DNA of 64,000 bases, taken from positions 186,001 to 250,000 of the forward strand of contig CAWKGD010000006.1 in assembly GCA_963849105.1 (NCBI GenBank), in the 5' to 3' direction. A program made the translations under genes and the position numbers. Below are positions 50,601 through 59,242 of this stretch, piece by piece; within the stretch, counting starts at the first letter, position 1, and every line of letters begins with the position of its first letter. Below the pieces are notes generated by a model. The model worked only from the letters and a program-made list of their open reading frames with translations. It had not been told where the DNA came from and did no database searches. Source of the DNA: CAVRXQ01 sp963849105 (lineage in GTDB: Bacteria; Actinomycetota; Acidimicrobiia; Acidimicrobiales; Bog-793).

Positions 50601-52088
50601 GTGAACCGCCGCATCCGCATCGTTGCGTTCGTGGCGCTGGCGTGCTTCGCCCTGTTGGGTCTGCAGCTCGCGAACCTCCAGGTCCGCGAAGCGCCCGCGC
50701 TGAGGAACACCTACGAGAACAAAGCTCTCTCGTCCAACGGCGACCCATTCGAGCAGGACCGCGGCGACATCTTGAGTTCCGACGGCGTCGTGCTCGCCGA
50801 CTCGTATCGGACCAAGGACGGTTACGGCTATCTGCGTCACTACCCCGAAGGATCGCTCTTCGCCGGCATCACCGGATACTGGGACGTCACCGCGTCCGCA
50901 GCCCCGTACGGGCTCGACTCGATCACGGGTCAGTACAACCACTTCCTCATCGCGCACACGCCTTCGATCACGAACCTGCAGAGCATCCTCACCCAACGAA
51001 GCGGCACGGACTCGCTCGTGACGACGATCTCCGTCAGCCTGCAGAAGGTCGCGCAAGAGGCACTCGGCTCCTACGACGGGGCGGTCGTCGCCATCGACCC
51101 GCAAAACGGGAACATCCTCGCGATGTACTCCAACCCGACGTACAACCCGAACGAACTCTCTCAACCGAACGCGAAGGCGGCGAACGCGTACTACAACTCC
51201 CTCAGTCCGTCGAGCGGGACCTCGCCACTCATCAACGGCGCGATCGGCGCACGATACCCGCCCGGTTCGACGTTCAAGGTCATCACGACCTCAGCGATCT
51301 GGGATCACGATCCATCGCTTGAATCGATCAAAATCCGCTACGCGTCCGATATCTCGCTGCCGGATACGAATCTGTTGTTCCACAACTTCGACGACGAGTC
51401 ATGTGGCGGCGATATAGCGAACGACCTCGCCGTTTCGTGCGACACCGCCTACGCGCGCATTGGACTCTTGCTCGGCGCGCGCAATCTCTACGACGAGGCG
51501 ACCTCGTTCGGTTTTAACAAGGTGCCGCCGATCGACCTGCCAGCGGGCGAGACGGTCGCTTCGGAGTTCCCGCCTCCGTCGTCGTTCAAACAGAACCTGC
51601 CGGGCGTCGCGTACTCGGCGATCGGACAGGAAGACGTCGCGGCGACCGCGTTGCAAGACGCGCTCGTGGCAGCCGGGATCGCCGACAACGGCACGATCAT
51701 GACGCCGCATCTGATGTCGCGGGTCATCGACTCTCAGGGCTCCGTTGTCGCGACCTACAAGCCGCACGCTTGGTTGCAGGCCACCTCGCAGGCGACGGCG
51801 AGCGCGGTCCGCACTTTTATGCTGGGCGTGGCCAGCCACGGAACTGCCGCCGGCATCTTCCCGCCGAGCCTGAACGTCGCCGCAAAGACCGGCACAGCAG
51901 AGACCGGCGGTAACGACTGCACCGACGACTGGCTGATCGCGACGGCGCCGGCTGGAGCCGGCCAGACCCCGAAGGTCGCCGTGGCCGTCGTCGTCGTGCA
52001 ACCCCCGGGGATCTGTGACGGAACGGGTGCGGCGGTCGCCGGCCCCGTCATCAAGACCGTCCTCGACGCGGCGCTCGGTTACTCGTGA
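50601..52088 (+). CDS. pbpA: Penicillin-binding protein (transpeptidase)
   Basis: 495 residues from a GTG start. An N-terminal membrane helix (IRIVAFVALACFALLGLQLA) anchors it. The dimerisation region (QDRGDILSSDGVVLADSY) is followed by the transpeptidase with the Ser-x-x-Lys box PPGSTFKVIT (Ser about 222), a second box SCDTAYA (about 281; SCD rather than the usual SxN) and KTGTAET (about 430). It cross-links peptidoglycan outside the membrane. A cognate RodA/FtsW polymerase would be expected next to it and is absent here. Confidence 0.94.
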   Translation: MNRRIRIVAFVALACFALLGLQLANLQVREAPALRNTYENKALSSNGDPFEQDRGDILSSDGVVLADSYRTKDGYGYLRHYPEGSLFAGITGYWDVTASAAPYGLDSITGQYNHFLIAHTPSITNLQSILTQRSGTDSLVTTISVSLQKVAQEALGSYDGAVVAIDPQNGNILAMYSNPTYNPNELSQPNAKAANAYYNSLSPSSGTSPLINGAIGARYPPGSTFKVITTSAIWDHDPSLESIKIRYASDISLPDTNLLFHNFDDESCGGDIANDLAVSCDTAYARIGLLLGARNLYDEATSFGFNKVPPIDLPAGETVASEFPPPSSFKQNLPGVAYSAIGQEDVAATALQDALVAAGIADNGTIMTPHLMSRVIDSQGSVVATYKPHAWLQATSQATASAVRTFMLGVASHGTAAGIFPPSLNVAAKTGTAETGGNDCTDDWLIATAPAGAGQTPKVAVAVVVVQPPGICDGTGAAVAGPVIKTVLDAALGYS

Positions 52089-52143
52089 CGGACGAGAACC
52101 TGCACGCAGCGAGCGGTGTTTGCCTGCCTAGGCTCACGGACCG

Positions 52144-54093
52144 ATGACCGAAGGCACGCACCAAGTCTTCGGCGGCCGCTACGAGCTCGGCGAGCAGGTC
52201 GCGCGAGGCGGCACTGCGCAGGTCTTCGTCGCCCGCGATCTGTTGCTCGGCCGCCCCGTCGCCCTGAAAGTCCTGATCTCCGAGCTCTCGAGTGACTCGG
52301 CGTTCGTCGCGCGCTTTCGTCGCGAGGCTCAAGCGGCGGCAAATCTCTCTCACCCGAACATCGTCCCGATCTTTGACTGGGGCGAAGCGGAGTCGACGTA
52401 TTTCATCGTCATGGAGTACGTCGACGGCGAGGCGCTGTCGTCGATCATCCGCACGCAATCTCCGATCCCTGCCGCTCAAGCCGCGTCGATCGCGTCCGAC
52501 ATCGCCAAGGCGCTCGCCTACGCGCACCGCCACGGCGTCGTCCACCGCGATGTGAAACCGGGCAACGTCCTCATCACCGCCGATGGTCAGGTGAAAGTGA
52601 CCGACTTCGGCATCGCCCGGGCGATGGGTGCAGACGAGCAGGTCACCCAGACCGGGCTTGTGATGGGCACGGCGACGTACTTCTCTCCCGAACAGGCACA
52701 GGGTTTCGCGGTCGATGGACGAAGCGACATCTACTCGCTCGGGGTCGTGCTGTACGAGATGGTGACGGGCAAGCCGCCGTTCAGCGGCGAATCTCCCGTC
52801 TCCATCGCCTATCAGCACGTGCGCGAACGACCACAGCCACCGAGCCTCGTCAACCCGGAGATTCCGGCGTCGCTCGAGGCGGTGATCCTGCAGGCGATGG
52901 CGAAATCCCCCGCAGATCGGTACCAAAGTGCCGACGCGATGCGCGCCGACCTCGATCGGTTCGCCCACGGCCAGCCGGTCCTCGCGCCGCCCGCCCCGGA
53001 CGAGCTGACCACCGCCGCGGTGCCCTCCGCAGCGGAGTTCGCCCCCGCTGGCGCCGAGACATTCGCCAGCGACGCGGAGGGAGGTCCGAGACGGAGTACT
53101 CCGTACTGGATCGCGAGCGGTGGGGTCTTCGCGGTCGCAATCGCGCTGATCATCTTTTTCGGCGGGCGATCGCTCGGCTATTTCGGCGGTGCGCCGTTCA
53201 TCCGCGTGCCGAACGTCGTCGGGATGAAACAGGGAGCCGCCGCCGCCGAGCTGACCGCGAAAGGTCTCATCCCCGCCCGCCACCAGGTGAAGGCGAGCGT
53301 TTCGAACGCCGGCACCGTGCTTCGCGAGAGTCCGTCCTCTGGAACTGTGCGGCGTGGCAGCACGATCACGCTCACCGTGGCGGGCGCCGCGCCGACAACT
53401 GAGGTGCCTTCGGTCTCCGGTCTCACAAAGAGCGCGGCAGAGGCGACCCTCAAGCACGACGATCTCAAATGGTTCGTCAACTTCGTGCCGGTGACCGCCG
53501 GCGGTGAGACGCAAGGCATCGTGATCAACCAGTCACCCAACGCCGGATTCCCGGCGAAGCGCGGATCGAAGGTGACGATCGACGTCGCCAAGGGCTACGG
53601 CAAGGTGAAGGTGCCCTCGATCGTCGGCGAGAGCGAAACCCAGGCTGAATCCGACCTGCAGAATGCGGGCTTGACAGTCGGCAAGATCAGAACCGCTTAC
53701 ACGCCAACCAGCTCCCAGCAAGGAACGGTGCTTTCGGCCTCGCCCGGTCCCGGCGCCTCGGTGCCGGCGAATACTCCGGTCAACCTCGTCGTCTCGGGGG
53801 GCAGCCTCGTTTCGCTGCAGAGCTTCCTTGGAGAGCCGATCGGAGTCGCCGAAGCGAACGTCAAAGCCGATGGATTCAGTTCGACCGTCGTCCCCGAGCC
53901 GACGTCGAATCCCGGACAGGTCGGCACGGTGATCCGGCAGGCGCCGATTTCCGGCGCCCTCGTCCGGCCGGGCCGCACCATCACCCTGTTCGAAGGCGCA
54001 TCGCCGACGACGGGGACGACGGGCACGACGGGGACGACAGCAACCACGTCGACGACGCTCCCCGGGAGCACCGGCGGCCCCTCGACCACTTAG
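52144..54093 (+). CDS. pknB: PASTA-domain Ser/Thr kinase PknB
   Basis: 649 residues. Cytosolic kinase domain (about 1-270): P-loop VARGGTAQVFVARD, Lys in VALKVL, catalytic HRDVKPGN, DFGIARA and the activation loop VTQTGLVMGTATYFSPEQ with Thr residues for autophosphorylation. One membrane helix (SGGVFAVAIALIIFFGG, about 325-345) leads to four extracellular PASTA repeats (from about 350) that sense muropeptides or lipid II, and a Thr/Gly-rich tail encoded by a short ACGACGGGC-type repeat. It controls cell-wall synthesis and division with the genes upstream. Confidence 0.95.
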   Translation: MTEGTHQVFGGRYELGEQVARGGTAQVFVARDLLLGRPVALKVLISELSSDSAFVARFRREAQAAANLSHPNIVPIFDWGEAESTYFIVMEYVDGEALSSIIRTQSPIPAAQAASIASDIAKALAYAHRHGVVHRDVKPGNVLITADGQVKVTDFGIARAMGADEQVTQTGLVMGTATYFSPEQAQGFAVDGRSDIYSLGVVLYEMVTGKPPFSGESPVSIAYQHVRERPQPPSLVNPEIPASLEAVILQAMAKSPADRYQSADAMRADLDRFAHGQPVLAPPAPDELTTAAVPSAAEFAPAGAETFASDAEGGPRRSTPYWIASGGVFAVAIALIIFFGGRSLGYFGGAPFIRVPNVVGMKQGAAAAELTAKGLIPARHQVKASVSNAGTVLRESPSSGTVRRGSTITLTVAGAAPTTEVPSVSGLTKSAAEATLKHDDLKWFVNFVPVTAGGETQGIVINQSPNAGFPAKRGSKVTIDVAKGYGKVKVPSIVGESETQAESDLQNAGLTVGKIRTAYTPTSSQQGTVLSASPGPGASVPANTPVNLVVSGGSLVSLQSFLGEPIGVAEANVKADGFSSTVVPEPTSNPGQVGTVIRQAPISGALVRPGRTITLFEGASPTTGTTGTTGTTATTSTTLPGSTGGPSTT

Positions 54094-54130
54094 ATTCGGG
54101 CGACACTCGCCGCCCCGGTATCCTTCGGCG

Positions 54131-54397
54131 GTGCCAAGAAAGACTGCGACGCGAACCGGGCGCGTGACGGAGAGGCCGCGCGCTGCGAGCGGCCGCTACA
54201 CGCCGCCGATCCCCCGCCAGGTGCGGCGCAGCCCGAGGTGGTACCCGTGGATGCTGCTCACGTTGCTGCTCCTCGGGGTGCTGTTCATCGTCCTCAACTA
54301 CATCGACGCGCTGCCGAGGAGTCCGACGAACTGGTACACGCTCGGCGGCCTGATCTGCATCCTGTCGGCGGCGCTGCTATCGACCCGCTACCGCTGA
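54131..54397 (+). CDS. crgA: Cell division protein CrgA
   Basis: 88 residues from a GTG start. A basic N terminus is followed by two membrane helices (WMLLTLLLLGVLFIVLNYI and LGGLICILSAALLSTRYR) joined by a short loop with NWYTLGG, the CrgA pattern. CrgA recruits FtsQ and PBPs to the actinobacterial septum. It directly follows pknB, so it is part of the division cluster. Confidence 0.85.
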   Translation: MPRKTATRTGRVTERPRAASGRYTPPIPRQVRRSPRWYPWMLLTLLLLGVLFIVLNYIDALPRSPTNWYTLGGLICILSAALLSTRYR

Positions 54398-54460
54398 AGG
54401 GGATCGGCGCGGCGAGGAGAGAAAAGGCTGGCGCCTCCCGTGTGGTGCTCACATTGGGTC

Positions 54461-54480
54461 GGTGACCACTGGCAGTCACC
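54461..54480 (+). terminator. Hairpin after crgA
   Basis: GGTGAC-8 nt-GTCACC, a perfect 6-bp stem, 63 bp after the crgA stop. No U tract. Confidence 0.45.
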
Positions 54481-54501
54481 GGAATACCACACACTTGTAA
54501 T

Positions 54502-54580
54502 TCTCCCCAGCTGGGGATATCCCTGTGGATAACGTTTTGGCGTGCGGTAATTGAACGGTTCCCGGAGAAGCCTGGGGATA
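54502..54580. repeat. Cluster of DnaA-box-like repeats
   Basis: CTGGGGATA (54511-54519), CTGTGGATA (54523-54531) and CTGGGGATA (54572-54580) are direct repeats, and TCTCCCCAG (54502-54510) is an inverted near-copy. TGTGGATAA at 54524-54532 is a perfect DnaA box (TTATCCACA reversed). The cluster fills the 218-bp gap between convergent crgA and purL, a place without promoter need. It may be a DnaA-binding site or a relic; no origin features such as dnaA or dnaN are nearby. Confidence 0.45.
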
Positions 54581-54615
54581 AGGATCCGCGGCGGCACGCT
54601 GCGCCTAAGGCCGTC

Positions 54616-56889
54616 CTAGATCGCTGCCTCGTGGCTGAAGGAAAGGGCGATCCGTCCTGCCGCCCGCACAAGCTCGCCGATCTCGAGATCGATCGCCGGG
54701 CTGACGACTAATCGACTGCCGTCGACGGCGCCGAGCGCTCTCGCCGGCACGCCGGCGCCGTTCGCGGCATCAAGGACCGATTGTGGGCGTCTTGTCGCGA
54801 CCAGGACTCGAGACGGCGTCTCTGAGAACAGCTGCAGGGGATTGAATGTCCCCTCGATGCGCGCCCCGACGCCGGAGGCGAGTGCACACTCTGCGAGGGC
54901 GACGGCGATGCCGCCGGAGGAGACGTCATGGATCGCCGACACCAACCCACTCGCTGTCCCGGGCGCGCTCTCCGCGGCGACGAACCCGCGAACGAAGCCC
55001 ATCAGCGCGAGGTGCGCGTTCCAGTCGATCGGTAACAGACGTCCCCCGCGGCGACGACGCTCGCCGGCCCATCGGGAGCCAGCGAGCGACAGCGCCGGAT
55101 CACCGAGAAGAACGATCGTGTCTCCTTCTTCCCACACCAGCGATGGGGGTTTCCTGCCGAGTTCGTCGATCAAACCCACGATCGCGACGACCGGAGTCGG
55201 CTCGATGTCGATACCCGACGTCTCGTTGTACAACGAGACGTTGCCGCCGACGACGGGGATCGAAAGCGCCCGACAGGCTTCGGTGATGCCGTCGATCGCC
55301 TCGCTCAGCTGCCACATCACCTCGGGATGCTCCGGATTGCCGAAGTTCAAGCAGTCGACGAGCGCGATCGGACGAGCGCCGGCGCACGCGACGTTAAGTG
55401 CGGACTCCGCCACCGTCGCCGCGGCCCCGATCCTCGGATCCACACGACACCAGTTCGCGTTGGCGTCGACCGAGAGTGCGAGCCCCTTGCCGGCGAAGGG
55501 CACGTCTGGGGCTGCGAGCTTCAAGACGGTGGCGTCTGCCTCACCAGGACCGAGGACGGTGTTGAGGAAGAGCCGGTGGTCATACTGGGTGTAGATCGGT
55601 GCCGGGTCTTGTAGGAGTGCCAACAGATCGGCGCCGGCGTCCACCGGTGCGTCGAGCGCGTCGGGGTCATCGGCGCGCAACGCCTCCATATCCGGACGCG
55701 CGAGCGGCCGGCGGTAACGGGGGGCGTCGTCCGCGAGCGACGCCGCCGGCAAGTCGGCGAACACTTCGCCGCGCTCTCCGTCGAGGACGCGCACCCGGCC
55801 CGAGCCGTTCGCATCCGGGTCGGTCACCGTGCCGATCTCTTCCGCCTCGACCTCCCAGCGGGCACAGACCTCGAAGACCTTCGCCAAGGCCTCCGGCGCG
55901 ACGATCGCCAGCATCCGTTCTTGGCTCTCGCTCGTCATCACCTCAGCGGGCGTCATCCGCGGTTCGCGACGCGGGACGCGCGCCACGTCGACGTCGATGC
56001 CGACACCTCCCCGGGCGGCGGTTTCAGCCGTCGCGCAGGAAAGGCCGGCGCCACCGAGGTCTTGAATGCCGATGACGAGGCCGGATTCGAGCAGCTCGAG
56101 GCACGCTTCGATGAGCCGCTTCTCCTCGAACGGGTCGGCGATCTGCACATTCGGCCGCTTCGCCGACGTCGCCGACCCGTCGCCGCCACCAAAGCCCGCC
56201 GAGGCGAGAACGCTCACGCCGCCGATCCCGTCGCGCCCCGTGCGCGCGCCGAGCAGCACCGCCTTGTTGCCCGTCCCGGAGGCCTTGGCAAGGACGAGGC
56301 GGGAGATTGGCAGGACACCGAGGCAGAAAACGTTGACGAGCGGATTCGTCCGATAGGTCGAATCGAAAGTGACCTGTCCGCCGACTGTGGGCACGCCAAC
56401 GGCATTGCCGTATCCGGCGATGCCCCGCACGGCTCCATCCGCGATGTACCGGCTGTGGTCGTCTTCAAGCGGTCCAAAGAAAATCGCGTCCATGAGCGCA
56501 ATAGGTCGGGCGCCGACGGTGAAGATGTCGCGCAAGATCCCACCGACTCCCGTCGCTGCACCTTGATATGGCTCGATGAATGACGGGTGGTTGTGGCTTT
56601 CAATTCGCAGCGCAATGGCGATTCCATCGCCGACGTCGACGACCCCGGCGTTCTCCCCAGGACCGACGATGACCTGGGCGCCTTCGCTCGGCAGACGGCC
56701 GAGATGGACCCGGGATGACTTGTACGAGCAGTGCTCGCTCCACATCACCGCATACATCGCGAGCTCAGTCTGATTCGGGGCTCGACCGAGAATTTCGACA
56801 ATACGGGCGTACTCATCGTCGGTGAGCCCGAGGATGCGGTGCTCGCTGGGACGGATGGATTCGCCTGTTAACGACGTGTCAGCGGCCAT
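54616..56889 (-). CDS. purL: FGAM synthase subunit PurL (small type)
   Basis: 757 residues from the ATG at 56889; the longer frame to 56937 lacks a ribosome site. With PurQ and PurS it turns FGAR, glutamine and ATP into FGAM, step four of purine synthesis. Catalytic His is in MWSEHCSYKSSRVHL, and ALRIESHNHPSFIEPYQGAA is the family signature. The ATP sites include GGQVTFDSTYRTNPLVN and DLGGAGLSCA. The short form without glutaminase and N-terminal domains matches the separate purS and purQ genes. It is separated from the main pur operon by a small gene on the opposite strand. Confidence 0.96.
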   Translation of the reverse strand: MAADTSLTGESIRPSEHRILGLTDDEYARIVEILGRAPNQTELAMYAVMWSEHCSYKSSRVHLGRLPSEGAQVIVGPGENAGVVDVGDGIAIALRIESHNHPSFIEPYQGAATGVGGILRDIFTVGARPIALMDAIFFGPLEDDHSRYIADGAVRGIAGYGNAVGVPTVGGQVTFDSTYRTNPLVNVFCLGVLPISRLVLAKASGTGNKAVLLGARTGRDGIGGVSVLASAGFGGGDGSATSAKRPNVQIADPFEEKRLIEACLELLESGLVIGIQDLGGAGLSCATAETAARGGVGIDVDVARVPRREPRMTPAEVMTSESQERMLAIVAPEALAKVFEVCARWEVEAEEIGTVTDPDANGSGRVRVLDGERGEVFADLPAASLADDAPRYRRPLARPDMEALRADDPDALDAPVDAGADLLALLQDPAPIYTQYDHRLFLNTVLGPGEADATVLKLAAPDVPFAGKGLALSVDANANWCRVDPRIGAAATVAESALNVACAGARPIALVDCLNFGNPEHPEVMWQLSEAIDGITEACRALSIPVVGGNVSLYNETSGIDIEPTPVVAIVGLIDELGRKPPSLVWEEGDTIVLLGDPALSLAGSRWAGERRRRGGRLLPIDWNAHLALMGFVRGFVAAESAPGTASGLVSAIHDVSSGGIAVALAECALASGVGARIEGTFNPLQLFSETPSRVLVATRRPQSVLDAANGAGVPARALGAVDGSRLVVSPAIDLEIGELVRAAGRIALSFSHEAAI

Positions 56890-56983
56890 TGTTCGGTAAC
56901 TCCCGTCCGCCGCGAAATAACGAAAATCGGTCAGCACTCATTGCGCGATTGCAACCAGAGAAAATCGGGACCATAGTGTTCAC

Positions 56984-57403
56984 ATGGCACCCGAGCGGCA
57001 GCGCACGAAAATGACCTCCGAGCACAAGGCCGCCCTCGCGGCGGGCAGGGCCCAAGGCCTCGCCGTCCGGCGATACCTCGAGGCGATCGAGCGGAGCCGG
57101 CCCCGGCGCGGGCGGCGTCCGAGCGCCGAGTCGCTGCGCAAACAGCTCGCCGACGTCGAGACGCGACTCAAGGACTCCGACGCGCTGCAGCGGCTGCACC
57201 TCATCCAAAAGCGCAAGTCGATCGAAGCGCGGCTCAACGCCAACAACCACGGCGAGGACATCTCAGATTTGGAGCGCGGCTTTGTCGCCGCGGCCTCCGA
57301 ATACGGACGGCGCAAGGGAATCCACTACGCGACCTGGCGAGAGGCGGGCGTTCCTGCTGACGTCCTGCGCCGAGCGGGCATTCACCGCGGAAGCAGCGAC
57401 TAA
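56984..57403 (+). CDS. Conserved basic coiled-coil protein of unknown function
   Basis: 139 residues, highly charged and helical: KMTSEHKAALAAGRAQGLAV, RRYLEAIERSRPRRGRRPSA, then EYGRRKGIHYATWREAGVPA. The K-x-T-x-EHKAAL and RRGR motifs recur in an actinobacterial family I recall only as hypothetical. The basic linker and the C-terminal YATWREAGVP segment suggest nucleic-acid binding (inference). It lies opposite to and between purL and purQ, overlapping purQ's stop by 4 bp. Confidence 0.8.
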   Translation: MAPERQRTKMTSEHKAALAAGRAQGLAVRRYLEAIERSRPRRGRRPSAESLRKQLADVETRLKDSDALQRLHLIQKRKSIEARLNANNHGEDISDLERGFVAAASEYGRRKGIHYATWREAGVPADVLRRAGIHRGSSD

Positions 57404-58095
57404 CCGACAGCTGCGAACGCCGCTCGCCGCGACGTCGCCGCCGCGATGAGGGAGGCGAACAGGACCTGACCGTCGGTGCCGACGCCGAACGGATCGGACG
57501 CACGCTCGGGATGGGGCATCAGCCCGACGACGTTGCCCGCCTTGTTGGCCACGCCGGCGATCGCATTCAGCGATCCGTTCAGGTTGTCGAGGTAACGGAG
57601 AACGACGCGGCCCGATTCCTCGAGATCCGCGAGGGTCGCGTCGTCACAGACGAATCGGCCCTCGTAGTGGTTGATCGGCAACGAGAGCACCGCTCCCTCA
57701 TCCGCCGAAGCGGTCAGCACCGATGCGGTCGATACGACGGCGCACTCGACGACACGACAGAGAAAGCGCAATCCGCTGTTGCGGACGAGGGCCCCCGGGA
57801 GGAGGCCCGCCTCCGTCAGGACCTGGAACCCGTTGCAGATCCCGACGACCGGCCCGCCCGAATCGGCGAACTCCCGGATCGCTCCCATCACCGGTGAGAA
57901 ACGCGCGATGGCGCCCGGCCTCAGGTAGTCGCCGTGGGCGAAGCCTCCGGGAATCACGACGGCGTCGACGCCGTCTAGCGAACGTTCCTGGTGCCAGAGG
58001 ATCCGCGCCGTCGCACCGAGCGATGTCACCACCTGCGCGACGTCATATTCGCAGTTCGTGCCGGGGAAGCGAACAACGGCGACGAGGGCGCTCAT
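57400..58095 (-). CDS. purQ: FGAM synthase glutaminase subunit PurQ
   Basis: 231 residues. It supplies ammonia from glutamine to PurL. The class I glutaminase triad is Cys in VVGICNGFQVL (about 87) and His and Glu in GLMPHPERAS (about 198-200); the N terminus VAVVRFPGTNCEYDV is typical. Its ATG overlaps the purS stop by 4 nt (ATGA). Last gene of the purA-purD-purB-purC-purS-purQ operon. Confidence 0.96.
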   Translation of the reverse strand: MSALVAVVRFPGTNCEYDVAQVVTSLGATARILWHQERSLDGVDAVVIPGGFAHGDYLRPGAIARFSPVMGAIREFADSGGPVVGICNGFQVLTEAGLLPGALVRNSGLRFLCRVVECAVVSTASVLTASADEGAVLSLPINHYEGRFVCDDATLADLEESGRVVLRYLDNLNGSLNAIAGVANKAGNVVGLMPHPERASDPFGVGTDGQVLFASLIAAATSRRAAFAAVG

Positions 58096-58358
58096 GGAGT
58101 CCCGATGGAGAGCGCCCCGAAGTGGACCTCGGCTCGCTCGGTGACCGGATTCGCCAATAGGCGCGCACAGAGCTCCTCGGCGCGATCGCGCGCCGAGGAC
58201 TCGTCATTTGCTTCGATCTCGAAGCGGATGACACGCCCGACGCGCACGTTGTGGACCGCGTCGAAACCGAGCGCGGGCAGTGCCCGTTCGATCGCGAGGC
58301 CCTCGGGATCGGCGAGACCCTCGAGGCCGCGGATCTCGACCGAGACGGGAAAGATCAC
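58092..58358 (-). CDS. purS: FGAM synthase bridging subunit PurS
   Basis: 88 residues from the GTG at 58358, whose GTGA overlaps the purC stop; the longer frame is rejected. It is a dimeric ferredoxin-like protein that joins PurL and PurQ. FPVSVEIRGLEGLADPEGLA and ALGFDAVHNVRVGRVIRFEI match the family. Present exactly where the small PurL type requires it. Confidence 0.92.
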   Translation of the reverse strand: MIFPVSVEIRGLEGLADPEGLAIERALPALGFDAVHNVRVGRVIRFEIEANDESSARDRAEELCARLLANPVTERAEVHFGALSIGTP

Positions 58359-59242
58359 GACGACGACCCAACTCCCCACCAGTCGGCGAATCTCCGCCCG
58401 GTGACCATCTCGTACGCGGCGACGTAGCGCTCACTCGTCTCTTTCACGACCTGGTCGGGGATCTCCGGTGGCGGCGACTCCATGTCCCATCCCGTCGAAG
58501 CCGCCCAGTCGCGCAGCGGTTGTTTGTCGAACGACGGGGGAGTCGCGCCTTCGTGCCACGTCTCGACCGACCAAAACCGCGACGAATCGGGCGTGACAAT
58601 CTCATCGCAGATCACGAGCTCGCCGTCGATGAAGCCAAGCTCGAATTTCGTGTCGGCGACGATGACGCCACGTGTCGCGGCAAGGTCTCTCGCGGTTTCG
58701 TAGGCCGCGAGCGAGATCGACCTCGCCTGCTCCGCGACCTGTTTTCCGACGAGATCGACGGCGGCTCCGAACGAGATGTTCTCGTCGTGGCCCGTTGTCG
58801 CCTTCGTCGACGGCGTAAAGACTGGCTCTGCGAGGAGCGACGCCTCGGCGAGTCCGGGCGGGAGGGGGATGCCGTGCATCGTCTGGTGGGCGCGGTACTC
58901 CTTCCAGGCCGAACCCGCGAGGTAGCCGCGCACGATGCATTCGATCGGCAGCATCTCGGCACGCCGCGCGAGCATCGCCCTTCCCGCGACATCGGCGATC
59001 GTCAAAGCGCCCTCAGGGAAGTCGTCGGGGTCGGTCGAGACGAGGTGCGTGCCGGCGATCGGCGCGAGCCGCTCGCTCCAAAAGTTCGTCATCGCCGTGA
59101 GCACGCGACCCTTGTCGGGGATCGGGGTCGAAAAGACGTGGTCGAATGCCGAAACACGGTCGGACGCGACCATCAGCAACTGGTCGGATCCGGCGTCGTA
59201 CACGTCGCGGACCTTGCCGGTGTATACGAGCGGCAGGGTCAC
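58355..59242 (-). CDS. purC: SAICAR synthase
   Basis: 295 residues from a GTG overlapping the purB stop. It joins CAIR and aspartate with ATP. Nucleotide loop: YTGKVRDVYDAGSDQLLMVA. Aspartate/metal site: IECIVRGYLAGSAWKEY and DTKFELGFIDGELVICDEIV. The C-terminal RFADWWG is less conserved. Slightly longer than the E. coli enzyme, like other actinobacterial ones. Confidence 0.96.
   Translation of the reverse strand: MTLPLVYTGKVRDVYDAGSDQLLMVASDRVSAFDHVFSTPIPDKGRVLTAMTNFWSERLAPIAGTHLVSTDPDDFPEGALTIADVAGRAMLARRAEMLPIECIVRGYLAGSAWKEYRAHQTMHGIPLPPGLAEASLLAEPVFTPSTKATTGHDENISFGAAVDLVGKQVAEQARSISLAAYETARDLAATRGVIVADTKFELGFIDGELVICDEIVTPDSSRFWSVETWHEGATPPSFDKQPLRDWAASTGWDMESPPPEIPDQVVKETSERYVAAYEMVTGRRFADWWGVGSSS

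Noticed and set aside
52051..53514. Long minus-strand frame (487 codons) opposite pbpA/pknB
   Set aside because: Arg/His/Asp-rich shadow of the kinase gene, which is certain in the other frame.
54008..54060. Short ACGACGGGC repeats as a CRISPR or satellite
   Set aside because: They encode the Thr/Gly tail of the PASTA kinase and have no unique spacers.
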